A stretch of 64,000 nucleotides of DNA from Oceanobacillus arenosus (GTDB lineage: Bacteria > Bacillota > Bacilli > Bacillales > Amphibacillaceae): contig NZ_PIOC01000010.1 in assembly GCF_003369575.1 (NCBI RefSeq), positions 1 to 64,000 on the forward strand. Reading direction: 5' to 3'. Shown piece by piece: positions 1 through 9,298 of the stretch (position 1 is its first letter; each line of letters begins with the position of its first letter). The translations under genes and the position numbers were made by a program. The notes beneath the pieces were generated by a model. The model was not told the DNA's origin, did not search any database, and saw nothing but the letters and a program-made list of their open reading frames with translations.

Positions 1-90
<90 letters not shown>

Positions 91-138
91 AATAAATTGT
101 TCTATTTTGGATCAGAAACAATTTAATATTTTTATTAT

Positions 139-215
<77 letters not shown>

Positions 216-241
216 ATTACTTTATCTAAAACAAGGTTTAT

Positions 242-318
242 GGTCCGGTAGTTCAGTTGGTTAGAATGCCTGCCTGTCACGCAGGAGGTCGCGGGTTCGA
301 GTCCCGTCCGGACCGCCA
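242..318 (+). tRNA. tRNA-Asp (GUC)
   Basis: Acceptor arm GGTCCGG pairs with CCGGACC, followed by GCCA. The anticodon loop CTGTCAC carries GTC, and the T arm contains GGGTTCGAGTCCC. It follows the fMet tRNA by 26 bases, presumably in the same transcript. Confidence 0.95.
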
Positions 319-515
319 TTTAAAATAAAATAGCAATGATATCTACACAGGATTTCTTATATGAGAATCGTGTGTTTTTTAATTTATATAAATAATGTTT
401 TAAAAACTAAATAAGTGCAACTAAGGCCGTCAACGAAGGGCTTGGTTAAACCTTTGTTTTCTAATAACGAAAAGTAGTTAGTAGTTGAAATATGCTGTAA
501 CTCAATTTGAAATGA

Positions 516-541
516 AGATTGACGGCCTGTCCTGTCAATCT
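516..541. repeat. perfect 8-bp inverted repeat upstream of thiL
   Basis: AGATTGAC and GTCAATCT are exact inverted copies around a 10-base centre. They lie about 120 bp upstream of thiL in an otherwise gene-free 340-bp stretch after tRNA-Asp. It could be an operator or an RNA hairpin; no T-run follows, so it is not a typical terminator. Apart from this I see nothing convincing between 319 and 659. Confidence 0.45.
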
Positions 542-659
542 GAAAATATCAGAGGTATTTTTGCGAAAGTGACGATATTTCACTTAAACTTTTTCCTTTT
601 CTCGGTCTTTTTGCTATCATTAGTGGTAGTCGTTAGTAGAAAATGGGGATTAGAATATA

Positions 660-1628
660 ATGGATGAATTTGGATTTATTGATTCAATTAAACAAGAAGC
701 ATATATGCAGCCGTCCTTGATACGAGGTATTGGTGATGATGGTGCTGTATTTAGTTCAGAAGCTGGCAAATCGTTTGTAACTTGCATCGATACATTTGTT
801 GAAGGTGTTCATTTTTCCAAAGAAACGATGCAGCCTTTTCATGTTGGCTATCGCGCCCTTGCAGCGAATATTAGTGATTTGGCAGCAATGGGAGCGGAGC
901 CTGCCTTTTATCTTGTTTCGATTGTGATTCCCCAATCTTGGGAGATGAAAGAACTATCGGCAATATACGCTGGTATGAAGGAGCTCGCCAAGAAGTATCA
1001 GATGGATCTCATTGGTGGTGATACGGTAAGTGGAGAAAGTTTAATCCTTTCGATTACCGTAATTGGCCGTGCAGACAAGGGGAAAGCACGTTACCGTAGT
1101 GATGCTAGTGTCGGCGATGTGGTATTTGTTACGGGAACATTAGGTGATTCACAGGCTGGTTTACATATATTGACCAATCAGGGTGAATATCGAAATTCAA
1201 ATTATTTTATTGACCGCCATCGCATGCCAGAGCCAAGAATTCCGTTTGCATTAGGTTTGAAGGGGCTATCTCGGATTGCTTTAAATGACATTAGTGATGG
1301 GGTTGCGAGTGAGACAAATGAAATTGCTGAGGCTTCAAATGTGACGATTGCGTTAAATGATGAAGAGATTCCGATTAGTTCGGATTTTGTACAGTTTCCT
1401 AAACAACTTCAGCACCAATGGAAATATTTTGGTGGAGAGGATTTTGAGTTATTAGGAACAGTTCGAGAGCAAGACTGGGAAGAAGTAAAACGAATTGCAG
1501 AAAAGACCAATACTAGGGTAAGTAAAATAGGGCGTGTAACTGGAGGCTATAAGGGACATGTCCTATTAAAAATAGATAATAAAGAGGAACGATTAGAGAA
1601 AAAAGGATATAATCATTTAAGTAGGTGA
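660..1628 (+). CDS. thiL: thiamine-monophosphate kinase ThiL
   Basis: ThiL phosphorylates thiamine monophosphate to thiamine pyrophosphate with ATP. The 322-residue length fits the family, which shares the AIR-synthase/PurM fold. The N-terminal GDDGAV (about residues 25-30) is the metal-binding aspartate motif, and LIGGDTVSG and ALNDISDG are further conserved metal and substrate loops. The ATG is preceded only by a weak GGGGATTA-like site. Four bases separate its stop from tsaE, so it heads a thiL-tsaE-tsaB-rimI-tsaD operon, the order known from ydiA-ydiE of B. subtilis. Confidence 0.95.
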   Translation: MDEFGFIDSIKQEAYMQPSLIRGIGDDGAVFSSEAGKSFVTCIDTFVEGVHFSKETMQPFHVGYRALAANISDLAAMGAEPAFYLVSIVIPQSWEMKELSAIYAGMKELAKKYQMDLIGGDTVSGESLILSITVIGRADKGKARYRSDASVGDVVFVTGTLGDSQAGLHILTNQGEYRNSNYFIDRHRMPEPRIPFALGLKGLSRIALNDISDGVASETNEIAEASNVTIALNDEEIPISSDFVQFPKQLQHQWKYFGGEDFELLGTVREQDWEEVKRIAEKTNTRVSKIGRVTGGYKGHVLLKIDNKEERLEKKGYNHLSR

Positions 1629-1632
1629 CTTT

Positions 1633-2088
1633 ATGAATAAACACCAGATAAAAGCAGAAACAGTTGAAGAAACAACGGCATTAGGAGAAAAATTAGCGAA
1701 GTTACTTCAAGCTGGTGATGTGGTTACGCTAGAAGGCGAATTGGGTGCAGGTAAAACGACGTTTACTAAAGGATTAGCAAAAGGTTTAGGGGTAGAACGT
1801 ACGGTAAGCAGCCCAACCTTCACGATAGTCAAGGAATATTTGGGCAGGCTACCATTTTATCATATCGATGCATACCGTCTGGAAAATTCCGAAGAGGATA
1901 TTGGGCTGGAAGAATATTTTCATGGAAGTGGTGTAACGGTTATTGAATGGGCGAAATTTATTGAGGAGTTTCTACCAGAGGACCGTTTAAATATTAGAAT
2001 TAACTATATTGGTGAAAATCAACGTGAATTGGAACTCACTTCAACAAGCGAGCATTTTGAAATGGTAATAAATGAATTATTGAGTTAG
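1633..2088 (+). CDS. tsaE: tRNA t6A biosynthesis ATPase TsaE
   Basis: TsaE is the P-loop ATPase that supports the TsaB-TsaD complex in making N6-threonylcarbamoyladenosine at position 37 of ANN-decoding tRNAs. The Walker A motif GELGAGKT is at residues 35-42, followed by the family motif SSPTFTIV; VIEWAKF lies near residue 110. At 151 residues it is normal length. It lies 4 bases after thiL and 11 before tsaB, in one operon with its two partner subunits. Confidence 0.96.
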   Translation: MNKHQIKAETVEETTALGEKLAKLLQAGDVVTLEGELGAGKTTFTKGLAKGLGVERTVSSPTFTIVKEYLGRLPFYHIDAYRLENSEEDIGLEEYFHGSGVTVIEWAKFIEEFLPEDRLNIRINYIGENQRELELTSTSEHFEMVINELLS

Positions 2089-2099
2089 GAGTTACGTGA

Positions 2100-2807
2100 A
2101 TGAATTTACTTGCAATCGATACATCAAATCAAGTATTGGGCGTAGCAATACTAAAGGACGAGCAAATCATAGGAGAAGTAGTTACAAATATTGCGAAAAA
2201 CCATTCTGTCAGGCTGATGCCGGCAATAAATCAACTGATGAATGAGGTTGGCCTTACTCCAGATGAATTGAACAAAATCGTCGTTGCCAAAGGACCAGGT
2301 TCCTATACTGGGGTGCGAATTGGCATGTCTACTGCAAAATCATTAGCATGGGCGCTAGATATTCCGATTGTTGGTGTATCTAGTCTAGAAGTACTTGCAT
2401 ATCAAGGAAGGTTTTTTGATGGGGTTATTTGTCCATTCTTTGATGCACGTCGAGGTATGGTCTTTACGGGAGTTTATGAATCGCTGGTGGATAATCTTAC
2501 ACCTATTTATAAAGAAAAGAACATTTCGATGGAGGAAGTATTAGCAAAACTGGTTGATGAGAAACGAAGAGTACTATTCCTAAGTCCAGATATTGCTGTA
2601 TACAAAGAGACCATTATCAATGCTTTAGGTGATCTAGCCGTAATCCCTGAAGGACCTTTTCATATTGCTAGACCGGGATTCCTTGGACTTGCAGGTCTTA
2701 ATAGAGCAGCAGATCCTACGCACACGCTAACACCTAATTACTTACGCTTAGCGGAAGCTGAAGCAAATTGGTTGAAGGCACAAAAGGATAATGAACAAAA
2801 TGGATAA
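2100..2807 (+). CDS. tsaB: tRNA t6A biosynthesis protein TsaB
   Basis: This is the ASKHA-fold partner of TsaD in the threonylcarbamoyl transferase complex. The N-terminus MNLLAIDTSN is the phosphate-1 loop, and KGPGSYTGVRIGM (about residues 64-76) is the TsaB signature. TsaB lacks the metal-binding histidines of TsaD and acts as scaffold. At 235 residues it is full length. Its end overlaps the rimI start by 17 bases, which indicates translational coupling. Confidence 0.95.
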   Translation: MNLLAIDTSNQVLGVAILKDEQIIGEVVTNIAKNHSVRLMPAINQLMNEVGLTPDELNKIVVAKGPGSYTGVRIGMSTAKSLAWALDIPIVGVSSLEVLAYQGRFFDGVICPFFDARRGMVFTGVYESLVDNLTPIYKEKNISMEEVLAKLVDEKRRVLFLSPDIAVYKETIINALGDLAVIPEGPFHIARPGFLGLAGLNRAADPTHTLTPNYLRLAEAEANWLKAQKDNEQNG

Positions 2808-3246
2808 AGTATTGATACGAAAAATGGAAATTAACGATGTTGAACATGTAGTGGAAGTGGAGAAGGCTTCCTTTGCAACACCATGGACAACTGATATTTT
2901 TTATCAAGAAATTGTCGATAATAACTTCGCCCATTACTTTGTAATTGAAGTGAATGCCCGCATTGTTGGCTATGCAGGCACGTGGATTGTTATTGATGAT
3001 GCACAGATAACGAATATCGCAATTATGCCGGAATATCGCGGTTATAAATTTGGAGAGATGTTATTTCAATACGTGATTCAAACATCGATGCAAATGGGTG
3101 TCAGACATTTGTCACTCGAAGTACGTGTATCCAATCGTATTGCCCAGTCCATGTACCGAAAGTTTGGACTTATTCCCGGTGGTATTCGAAAAAACTATTA
3201 TACAGATAATCAAGAAGATGCTATTGTAATGTGGGTGAACTTATAA
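2791..3246 (+). CDS. rimI: GNAT N-acetyltransferase RimI-like
   Basis: This is a GNAT-fold acetyltransferase of the RimI (ribosomal S18 alanine acetyltransferase) group, though the true substrate in Firmicutes is less certain. The acetyl-CoA loop [10 protein letters not shown] lies at about residues 81-90, and the C-terminal [13 protein letters not shown] is the usual helix of the fold. At 151 residues it is complete. ATG codons at 2791 and 2800 both fit. The stop codon shares bases with the tsaD start at 3246, typical of coupled genes. Confidence 0.92.
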   Translation: MNKMDKVLIRKMEINDVEHVVEVEKASFATPWTTDIFYQEIVDNNFAHYFVIEVNARIVGYAGTWIVIDDAQITNIAIMPEYRGYKFGEMLFQYVIQTSMQMGVRHLSLEVRVSNRIAQSMYRKFGLIPGGIRKNYYTDNQEDAIVMWVNL

Positions 3247-4256
3247 TGAAAAAAGATACAATAATATTAGGAATTGAAACAAGCTGTGATGAAACAGCTG
3301 CTTCAATTGTGAAAAATGGAACAGAGATTGTTTCCAATGTGGTTGCATCGCAAATCGAGAGCCATAAACGTTTTGGTGGAGTCGTGCCAGAAATTGCGTC
3401 AAGACATCATGTTGAACAAATAACCATTGTGCTTGAAGAAGCATTACAAGAGGCAGACATGGGTTGGGATCAAATTGATGCGATCACCGTTACAGAGGGA
3501 CCAGGACTTGTTGGTGCATTACTTGTCGGAGTAAATGCTGCAAAGGCATTGGCATTTGCAAAACAGAAACCGTTAGTTGGTGTTCATCATATTGCAGGCC
3601 ATATTTATGCTAACCGTTTGGAAAAGGAATTTACCTTCCCACTCCTAGCTTTAATCGTTTCAGGTGGGCATACGGAACTTGTTTTAATGAAAGAGCATGG
3701 TTCCTATGAGTTAATCGGTGAAACACGCGATGATGCAGCTGGCGAAGCGTATGATAAGGTCGCAAGGATGCTTGATTTGCCATATCCAGGTGGGCCGCAT
3801 ATTGACCGACTAGCAGCAATAGGTGAAGAAACGATTGCTTTTCCGAGAGCATGGCTAGAAGATGGTAGCTATGATTTTAGCTTTAGTGGGTTAAAGTCTG
3901 CGGTTATTAATAAAATTCATAATGCGAAACAACGCGGAGAGACGCTTAAGCCAGAAGATATTGCTGCAAGCTTCCAAGCAAGTGTAGTTGATGTGCTTAC
4001 AACAAAAACCCTTCGTGCTGCGAAGGAATTTAATGTGAAGCAAGTGATAGTTGCTGGCGGTGTAGCAGCGAATAAGGGTTTAAGAGCAGGATTGCAAGCT
4101 AAATTCTCTGAAACCGATATTCCATTATTGATACCACCACTGAAGCTTTGCACAGATAATGCTGCGATGATTGCTGCAGCAGGAACAATTGCCTATGAAC
4201 AAGGAAGACGTTCTGGTTTAGACTTAAATGCTAACCCTTCCTTGTTATTGAAATAA
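3246..4256 (+). CDS. tsaD: tRNA t6A transferase TsaD
   Basis: TsaD is the catalytic subunit that transfers the threonylcarbamoyl group to A37 of t[13 protein letters not shown] (residues 11-20) is the signature, HHIAGH (114-119) supplies the metal ligands, and [12 protein letters not shown] is the C-terminal nucleotide loop. I chose the ATG at 3246, which overlaps the rimI stop, over a GTG 15 bases upstream because family members start just before the IILGIETS strand. That gives 336 residues. The next 90 bases hold no gene. Confidence 0.96.
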   Translation: MKKDTIILGIETSCDETAASIVKNGTEIVSNVVASQIESHKRFGGVVPEIASRHHVEQITIVLEEALQEADMGWDQIDAITVTEGPGLVGALLVGVNAAKALAFAKQKPLVGVHHIAGHIYANRLEKEFTFPLLALIVSGGHTELVLMKEHGSYELIGETRDDAAGEAYDKVARMLDLPYPGGPHIDRLAAIGEETIAFPRAWLEDGSYDFSFSGLKSAVINKIHNAKQRGETLKPEDIAASFQASVVDVLTTKTLRAAKEFNVKQVIVAGGVAANKGLRAGLQAKFSETDIPLLIPPLKLCTDNAAMIAAAGTIAYEQGRRSGLDLNANPSLLLK

Positions 4257-4347
4257 AGGCAATTTATGTGTGAATATGTATGTGGATAAGTTAGGGTAGC
4301 ATATTGTATTGATAAAAGAAGTCTGAAAAGAAATTTGGTGATACACA

Positions 4348-5520
4348 TTGAACAAGAAGCAATCCTATTATATGCAAACAGATTTGATTATATTGTTTAT
4401 CTTATTTGTTTGTGTTAGTTTACTAGCTATTTATAATGCGCAGCAATTTGGACAATACAATGAAAACTTTGTATTGAGGCAAACCATTTTCTTTACGATT
4501 GGTATATGCTTCGTTGCGGCAATACAATTTTTTGATTTAGAGCAATTATATAAGGTAAGTATTTATGCGTATATCGCCGGGCTTTTAGTACTAGCAATTC
4601 TACTAGTTACTCCCGATACATTCGCGAAACCTGTAAACGGTGCGAAGAGTTGGTTCACACTGCCAGGCTTGTCGTTACAACCAGCTGAATTTGCAAAAAT
4701 AACGACAATACTCTATATGAGCAGGGTAATTGCCAAGCATCGGTCAAAATTTGAATTAAATACATTAAAAACAGACACAATATTGCTTATTAAAATCCTA
4801 GTAGTTGTAGCACTCCCTATTTTACTAATAATGCAACAGGCCGACTTTGGTACATCCATGGTGTATCTATTCATTGCCGGGATGATGATTATCTTCTCCG
4901 GGATTAGCTGGAAGATAATCTTAAGTTTGATTGGTATAGTGGGTGCAGCGGGCGGAGCGGTTCTAGGATTTATTGTAAAATTTCCGGATTTAGCGAAGGA
5001 AATTGTCGGTAAGGGTAGTGCATACCAAATCGATCGAATTATGACTTGGTTTGACCCCGCGCAACAAACGAGCAATGCAAGCTATCACTTTGATCGTGCC
5101 ATTATGGGATTAGGATCTGGACAGCTCTTTGGAAAAGGTCTGAAAGGCATTGAGGTATACTATCCGGAGGCACATTCCGATTTTATCTATTCTGTTATTG
5201 GTGAGAGCTTTGGCTTTGTTGGTAGTGCGTTTGTAATCTTTTTATACTTTATGTTGTTATATAAACTCGTTACATTGGGATTAAATGTCTTTCAGCACTC
5301 GCCATTTGGTTCTTATTTCTGTTTTGGATTCCTTAGCTTAATTCTCGTTCATGTGTTTCAAAATATCGGAATGACGATTGGTATTATGCCGATTACTGGT
5401 ATTCCATTGTTGTTAATTAGTTATGGTGGGAGTTCAGTCATGTCGACGATGCTTGGCTTAGGGATTATTTACCGAATTGCAGTTGAGTATACGATTCAGA
5501 ATGATTATCTATTTAAATAG
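4348..5520 (+). CDS. rodA: SEDS peptidoglycan polymerase, RodA-like
   Basis: A 390-residue, roughly ten-helix membrane protein of the FtsW/RodA/SpoVE (SEDS) family, the glycosyltransferases that polymerise lipid II. Visible family motifs are NGAKSWF, QPAEFAKI, and the C-terminal run QNIGMTIGIMPITGIPLLLISYGGSS with its conserved Pro and SYGGSS. Length and N-terminus resemble B. subtilis RodA more than FtsW or SpoVE. The start is a TTG with a weak ribosome site. In B. subtilis the tsaD neighbourhood has no rodA, so this gene opens the accessory insert. Confidence 0.85.
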   Translation: MNKKQSYYMQTDLIILFILFVCVSLLAIYNAQQFGQYNENFVLRQTIFFTIGICFVAAIQFFDLEQLYKVSIYAYIAGLLVLAILLVTPDTFAKPVNGAKSWFTLPGLSLQPAEFAKITTILYMSRVIAKHRSKFELNTLKTDTILLIKILVVVALPILLIMQQADFGTSMVYLFIAGMMIIFSGISWKIILSLIGIVGAAGGAVLGFIVKFPDLAKEIVGKGSAYQIDRIMTWFDPAQQTSNASYHFDRAIMGLGSGQLFGKGLKGIEVYYPEAHSDFIYSVIGESFGFVGSAFVIFLYFMLLYKLVTLGLNVFQHSPFGSYFCFGFLSLILVHVFQNIGMTIGIMPITGIPLLLISYGGSSVMSTMLGLGIIYRIAVEYTIQNDYLFK

Positions 5521-5549
5521 GAAAAATGCCAATAAGATTATTTCACTCT

Positions 5550-5730
5550 GTGCCGACCCCTGGAAGTTAGAATAGAAGATCTAACTTTCGGGGGTGTTTT
5601 TATGGTCAACCATAGTGAAGAATTTAAAATATAACTTGTCACCGAATATTTGTACGGTAATCTTCGCAGACGGATGGATTAACAGATTACGCGCAATTAC
5701 GTATCAAAAGATTGCTTTTGATACAGTAAT
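5550..5730 (+). pseudogene. IS3/IS150-type insertion sequence remnant, left end
   Basis: TGTGCCGACCCC with an adjoining dyad (5557-5594) resembles an IS3-family terminus. From the ATG at 5602 the frame reads MVNHSEEFKI, a stop, then LVTEYLYGNLRRR, the start of an IS150-type OrfA helix-turn-helix protein. It is broken by stops within 12 codons and fades out near 5730, with no right end or transposase core nearby. I infer an old deletion. Confidence 0.6.
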
Positions 5731-5771
5731 TATTTGAAACAAGACTTATTGACAAGTGATAGGGTTTAGTT

Positions 5772-5816
5772 TAAAATTATATTTAATTAATATATATTTA
5801 ATTAAATATAATTTTA
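5772..5816. promoter_or_regulatory. 19-bp-arm palindrome, probable operator of the flavoprotein gene
   Basis: Two perfect 19-base inverted arms (5772-5790 and 5798-5816) flank a 7-base centre. The inner half-sites are TTAATTAA. A near copy with the same 7-base spacing precedes the nitroreductase gene at 11705-11741. The spacing and the quinone/nitro-stress type targets suggest a MarR-type repressor such as MhqR, but the regulator is not in the window. Another TTAATTAA-containing stretch lies near 5850. Confidence 0.6.
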
Positions 5817-6009
5817 GTTATTATTTTTTTCGATAATACTTCTAATTAGTAATACATTAATTAAGTGTATTTCACTACAAGCCCATATTCATGTAATAAA
5901 TTTAGGAGTTGATTTACTGGTAATATTTAGGAAACGCGAGCCAATATATTCAAATAGGTAAACTTAAATAAATATGGAAAACTTATATAAAAATTAGGAG
6001 GAATTTAAC

Positions 6010-6570
6010 ATGTTAAAAATAGGAATCGTTTTAGGTAGTGTGCGTCAAGGACGCAATGGAGAAGCAGTAACAAACTGGACATATGATTTTGCTTTAAAAC
6101 GTAATGATGATGTAGAATACGAGATCGTGGATTTAGTTGATTACAAATTGCCTTTACTTGGTGCGGCTCTTCCAGAAACGCAACAAGCAGATGCAGAAAC
6201 AACTATCAAAGCTTGGTCTGACAAAATGGCTTCGTTCGACGGATACATTTTTGTATCGCCAGAATATAACCATGCAGTAGGCGGAGCATTGAAAAACGCG
6301 CTTGATTTCTTAAATCCAGAATTAAATAATAAGGCAGCTGGTTTTGTAGGTTATGGTAGTTTGGGTGGTACTCGTGCACACGAAAATCTACGTCTTATTC
6401 TAGCAGAACTTCAAGTGGCAACAGTGCGCACAGCAGTAACATTCTCATTAATAACGGACTTTGAAAATATGAGCGTATTCAAACCTGCTGATTACCATAA
6501 AGATAATGCAAACGGAATGTTTGATCAAGTTATAGCTTGGAGTCAAGCATTAAAAACAGTAAGAGGATAA
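6010..6570 (+). CDS. NAD(P)H-dependent FMN reductase / azoreductase-like
   Basis: A flavodoxin-like-fold NADPH:FMN reductase of 186 residues, of the kind that reduces quinones or azo dyes by two electrons. GSVRQGRN (residues 9-16) is the FMN phosphate loop and SPEYNHAVGGALKNALD (from residue 83) the flavin-ring motif. A GGAGG-type site sits 8 bases before the ATG. The 250-bp AT-rich leader carries the palindrome at 5772-5816, and a strong terminator follows at 6588, so it is probably a single-gene transcript. The physiological substrate cannot be read from sequence. Confidence 0.85.
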   Translation: MLKIGIVLGSVRQGRNGEAVTNWTYDFALKRNDDVEYEIVDLVDYKLPLLGAALPETQQADAETTIKAWSDKMASFDGYIFVSPEYNHAVGGALKNALDFLNPELNNKAAGFVGYGSLGGTRAHENLRLILAELQVATVRTAVTFSLITDFENMSVFKPADYHKDNANGMFDQVIAWSQALKTVRG

Positions 6571-6587
6571 TTTGGCGTAAAAAATTT

Positions 6588-6617
6588 GGCTTCTATGCCC
6601 AATGCATAGAAGCCTTT
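6588..6617 (+). terminator. terminator after the FMN reductase gene
   Basis: GGCTTCTATGC pairs exactly with GCATAGAAGCC around a 5-base loop, followed by TTTGAT. It separates the reductase from the Spx-family gene. Confidence 0.8.
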
Positions 6618-6664
6618 GATATATAATATGTGTAGTTTCTTAAAAAAGAAATTGAGGTGATTTG

Positions 6665-7060
6665 ATGGTAACCCTTTTTGTAACACCAAGTTGTACATCC
6701 TGCAGAAAGGCGAAAGCCTGGTTTCAAGAGAACGAAATACCGTATATAGAACGAAATATATTTTCCGAGGCAATTTCGTTAGATGAAATAAAAGAAATAT
6801 TACGATTAACTGAAGAGGGAACCGAAGAAATTATTTCAATGCGTTCAAAAGTATTTCAGGAACTGGATGTTGATATTAATGAGTTGCCAATGAAAGATTT
6901 GTATCCTTTGATTCAAGAAAACCCTGGACTTTTAAAAAGGCCAATTATGATTGATGAAAAACGATTGCAAGTAGGATATAACGAGGAAGAAATCAGCATG
7001 TTTCTACCTCGATCTGTTCGGACATTTCATCTATTTGAAGCTCAAAAGTCGATTAATTAA
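6665..7060 (+). CDS. Spx/ArsC-family regulatory protein
   Basis: A 131-residue protein of the ArsC/Spx thioredoxin-like family. The redox CxxC is at residues 10-13 (CTSC). The KRPIMID stretch places Arg at residue 92, the position that contacts RNA polymerase alpha in Spx. The full Spx-like length supports a transcription regulator of thiol stress rather than an arsenate reductase. The ATG at 6665 is preferred over the TTG at 6662 because GAGGTG sits 6-12 bases upstream. It is probably a paralogue, since the canonical spx usually lies elsewhere. Confidence 0.85.
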   Translation: MVTLFVTPSCTSCRKAKAWFQENEIPYIERNIFSEAISLDEIKEILRLTEEGTEEIISMRSKVFQELDVDINELPMKDLYPLIQENPGLLKRPIMIDEKRLQVGYNEEEISMFLPRSVRTFHLFEAQKSIN

Positions 7061-7090
7061 ATATATATTGCTATAAGCCAAAAGTATATG

Positions 7091-7123
7091 ATGCTCCTAT
7101 GTGTTCACTACATAGGAGCATCC
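7091..7123. terminator. hairpin between convergent spx-like gene and cdaS
   Basis: GATGCTCCTATGT and ACATAGGAGCATC form a perfect 13-bp stem with a 7-base loop. No T-run follows on either strand, but the site is in a convergent gap and probably ends transcription from one or both sides. Confidence 0.6.
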
Positions 7124-7170
7124 TAGATCAAATCAGGTTATTTAAGTGTATCTAATCTAAAAAAACAATA

Positions 7171-7791
7171 TTAAATTAGTCCGCCTGGGTGGATAGGATA
7201 TAAAGTACCATCTAAAGCAAAAGAAGCTCTTCCAGTTTCCTCGGATACTACCAATACAATGGCATCGCTCTTTTCTGATAAACCAACCGCGGCCCTATGC
7301 CTCGTTCCAAGTTTTTTTCCTTTTGAATCCTGTCGGGATAAAGGCAGAACATTTCCTGCAGAGACTATAGTATTTTCTTTTATCAACACTGCACCGTCGT
7401 GTAGAATATTACCAGGATAAAATATAGATTCTAGCAATGCATATGACACGTTCGCTAAAATAGGAGTACCTGAATGTATTAAGGGTTCTACTGGATCTTT
7501 TCGCTGTATTGCCATCAATGCACCGTGTTTTCGTTCCGAAAAATGCTGAATAGCAGTGGAAAATGCCTGATACGAATCAGTAAAGGGAGATAAATAAGCA
7601 TTTAAATAATGAGAAGCAGCTGTTTTTTGGAGTTCACTAAGTACATCGTGAACGTGTTCAAATTCACTGAGAATACGACAATCATTATTATCCACTGTTT
7701 TGAGCAACTCTTCGACTTCAACTGTTACCTGACGTAAATTACTTTTTATTTGTTTTCTCATAGGCTCGGTTAGCCCAGGCTCCATAACCAT
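7171..7791 (-). CDS. cdaS: sporulation diadenylate cyclase CdaS
   Basis: This enzyme makes c-di-AMP from two ATP. The DisA_N catalytic core is clear: HDGAVLI (DGA at residues 132-134), GTRHRAAVG (162-170) and VVSEETG (181-187). The N-terminal ~60 residues are helical and match the autoinhibitory region of CdaS, which lacks the membrane helices of CdaA and the DNA-binding part of DisA. The 206-residue length agrees with B. subtilis CdaS, which acts in the forespore. A sigma-G-type promoter would be expected; I did not identify one. Confidence 0.92.
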   Translation of the reverse strand: MVMEPGLTEPMRKQIKSNLRQVTVEVEELLKTVDNNDCRILSEFEHVHDVLSELQKTAASHYLNAYLSPFTDSYQAFSTAIQHFSERKHGALMAIQRKDPVEPLIHSGTPILANVSYALLESIFYPGNILHDGAVLIKENTIVSAGNVLPLSRQDSKGKKLGTRHRAAVGLSEKSDAIVLVVSEETGRASFALDGTLYPIHPGGLI

Positions 7792-7920
7792 GTGATCACT
7801 TCCTACATTTACTAGCTGTTACTTATTCCTTTACTATCTCCAGGTACCTTAAATCGTATACTGCAGATATGTTTTATGTTACCTTTCTGATATTAATAAC
7901 TTGGTTAAAAGCCATGGTCC

Positions 7921-8411
7921 CTAAGAGAAACCAAGACCGACCTGCCAAGCTCCTATTCTTTGAAGTTGATATTCACGGACTAACTGCATCTTTGCAGCAA
8001 TACTTCGGGTGTCTTCAAACCAGATAACATGGACACTGTCCCGTTTCATCCACATAGTAAAAATTAGGAGCCTCATCTACTGCCGAGTAATTGATCGGTC
8101 CACTGTAGTTCATTGCTAGATAAATTGCATTTTGATTGGAGATTGCAGTTGCTAAAACTTCTGGACTATACGGCAGTATCCAGTTGTAACCGTATAATGG
8201 GATACCGAGGACTATTTTGCTGCTATCCATATTTTTCAATGCAAACTCGATTGTATTTCTTACTTCACTAATTGGTGCTACTGAACCAGGTTCACTCGCC
8301 ATATAGTGCCAATCATAGGCCATAATGAACATAAGATCCACTACGAATCCAATAGCTCCGTAGTCATAACCTGCATACAAAGGGATATTTATCAATCCTA
8401 ATTTTACCTTT
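7921..8411 (-). pseudogene. GH18 spore-germination hydrolase, truncated and frameshifted
   Basis: The open part (8395-8015) reads like the C-terminal half of the GH18 domain of SleL/YaaH-type cortex hydrolases: YAGYDYGAIG, FIMAYDWHY, SPISEVRNTIEFAL-like and GIPLYGYNW are all present. An extra base near 8025 shifts the frame. In the next frame the expected end VIWFEDTRSIAAKMQL and GAWQVGLG continues to a stop at 7921. The 5' half is missing and the fragment stops at the palindromic element at 8420. This is a dead gene. Confidence 0.75.
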
Positions 8412-8611
8412 TAAATTAAGGCGCTTTTCTCAAGGGTTGTTGCTCTTTGCTTTCGGGCAGTTAGGCAAGCGGATGCTTGCCTTGTCACGCATTAGCGTGA
8501 CATTTTCAGAAAGGAAAACGCGGATAGGTAAATGAATTTACCAAATTAGCGTTTTCCTTTCTGAAAAAACTGCCCAAAAGCAACAAAATTTACGAAAACA
8601 GCCTAAATTAA
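8412..8611. repeat. 184-bp palindromic MITE-like element with 8-bp target duplication
   Basis: Positions 8420-8603 form a nested palindrome. GGC begins and GCC ends it, the outer arms (about 50 bp each) match imperfectly, and an inner stem of about 19 bp pairs TTTTCAGAAAGGAAAACGC with its complement. The octamer TAAATTAA flanks it directly on both sides (8412-8419 and 8604-8611), as expected for a transposition target duplication. It holds no reading frame. I infer a non-autonomous mobile element that abuts the truncated GH18 gene. Confidence 0.75.
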
Positions 8612-8698
8612 TAACACCTAACAAATATTATGGCAACTTTTTAATTTTGATCTTGTGAATTTACCAATACTCCACTGAATAGAATGTAGGGTCCATTT

Positions 8699-9034
8699 TT
8701 AGTCAGCTGGCCTGGGGCCGGCATTCTTTCCAGTGTTCTCCACAGTCATGATTGGATTAACGGTAATATCTCCATTTACAATAATTTGACAAGATAATCG
8801 CAAACAATCTTCGTATAATTGATCATCAATTCCTTTATTCGCAAAGGCTGTTTTTTCTTTATTGGTTACATCAAAAAAATCACCTGCTAACACTTCTACT
8901 CTGCAAGTCGTACATTTTGCCCTTCCTCCGCAGCGGTGAAGAATATTAATACCATTTTCCTCCAATGCTAAAACTAACTTTCTTCCCGTTTCTACTTCAA
9001 AGGTTCCTCGATCAAATACTGTTACGTAAGGCAT
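8699..9034 (-). CDS. [2Fe-2S] ferredoxin
   Basis: A 111-residue plant-type ferredoxin-like protein. Cysteines at 35, 41 and 44 (HRCGGRAKCTTC) and 82 (LSC) give the C-X5-C-X2-C...C ligand set of a 2Fe-2S cluster. I start it at the ATG at 9034, with AAGGAGG just upstream, because the longer open frame adds a non-family N-terminus. It is monocistronic and divergent from the GMC oxidoreductase at 9299. Electron partners are unknown; adjacency to an oxidoreductase is suggestive only. Confidence 0.85.
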   Translation of the reverse strand: MPYVTVFDRGTFEVETGRKLVLALEENGINILHRCGGRAKCTTCRVEVLAGDFFDVTNKEKTAFANKGIDDQLYEDCLRLSCQIIVNGDITVNPIMTVENTGKNAGPRPAD

Positions 9035-9298
9035 TTTATACCTCCTTATATAAAATTTATAAAATGAAACTTCCATCAGTACGGTCTTACTCTCCGTTAA
9101 TTCACAATCAATTTTAGAAAGTTCTTTATTTAGTTTCGTCTTCCCTGGCACAAATAAACATAAAATGTTAAATCGTTCTGAAATGAGCTTAAAGATGAAT
9201 TAAGGAATGGAATATATCTTTTTAGCCCCTGGCATAATGGATAAGCATTCCTGCATAACATTAGTTGATATAGCATTTATGTGGAAGGGGGTGCTTCA

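Noticed and set aside
485-667. 60-codon frame with a hydrophobic stretch before thiL
   Set aside because: TTG start without a ribosome site, overlaps the thiL start, and most of it covers the dyad and leader. Probably chance.
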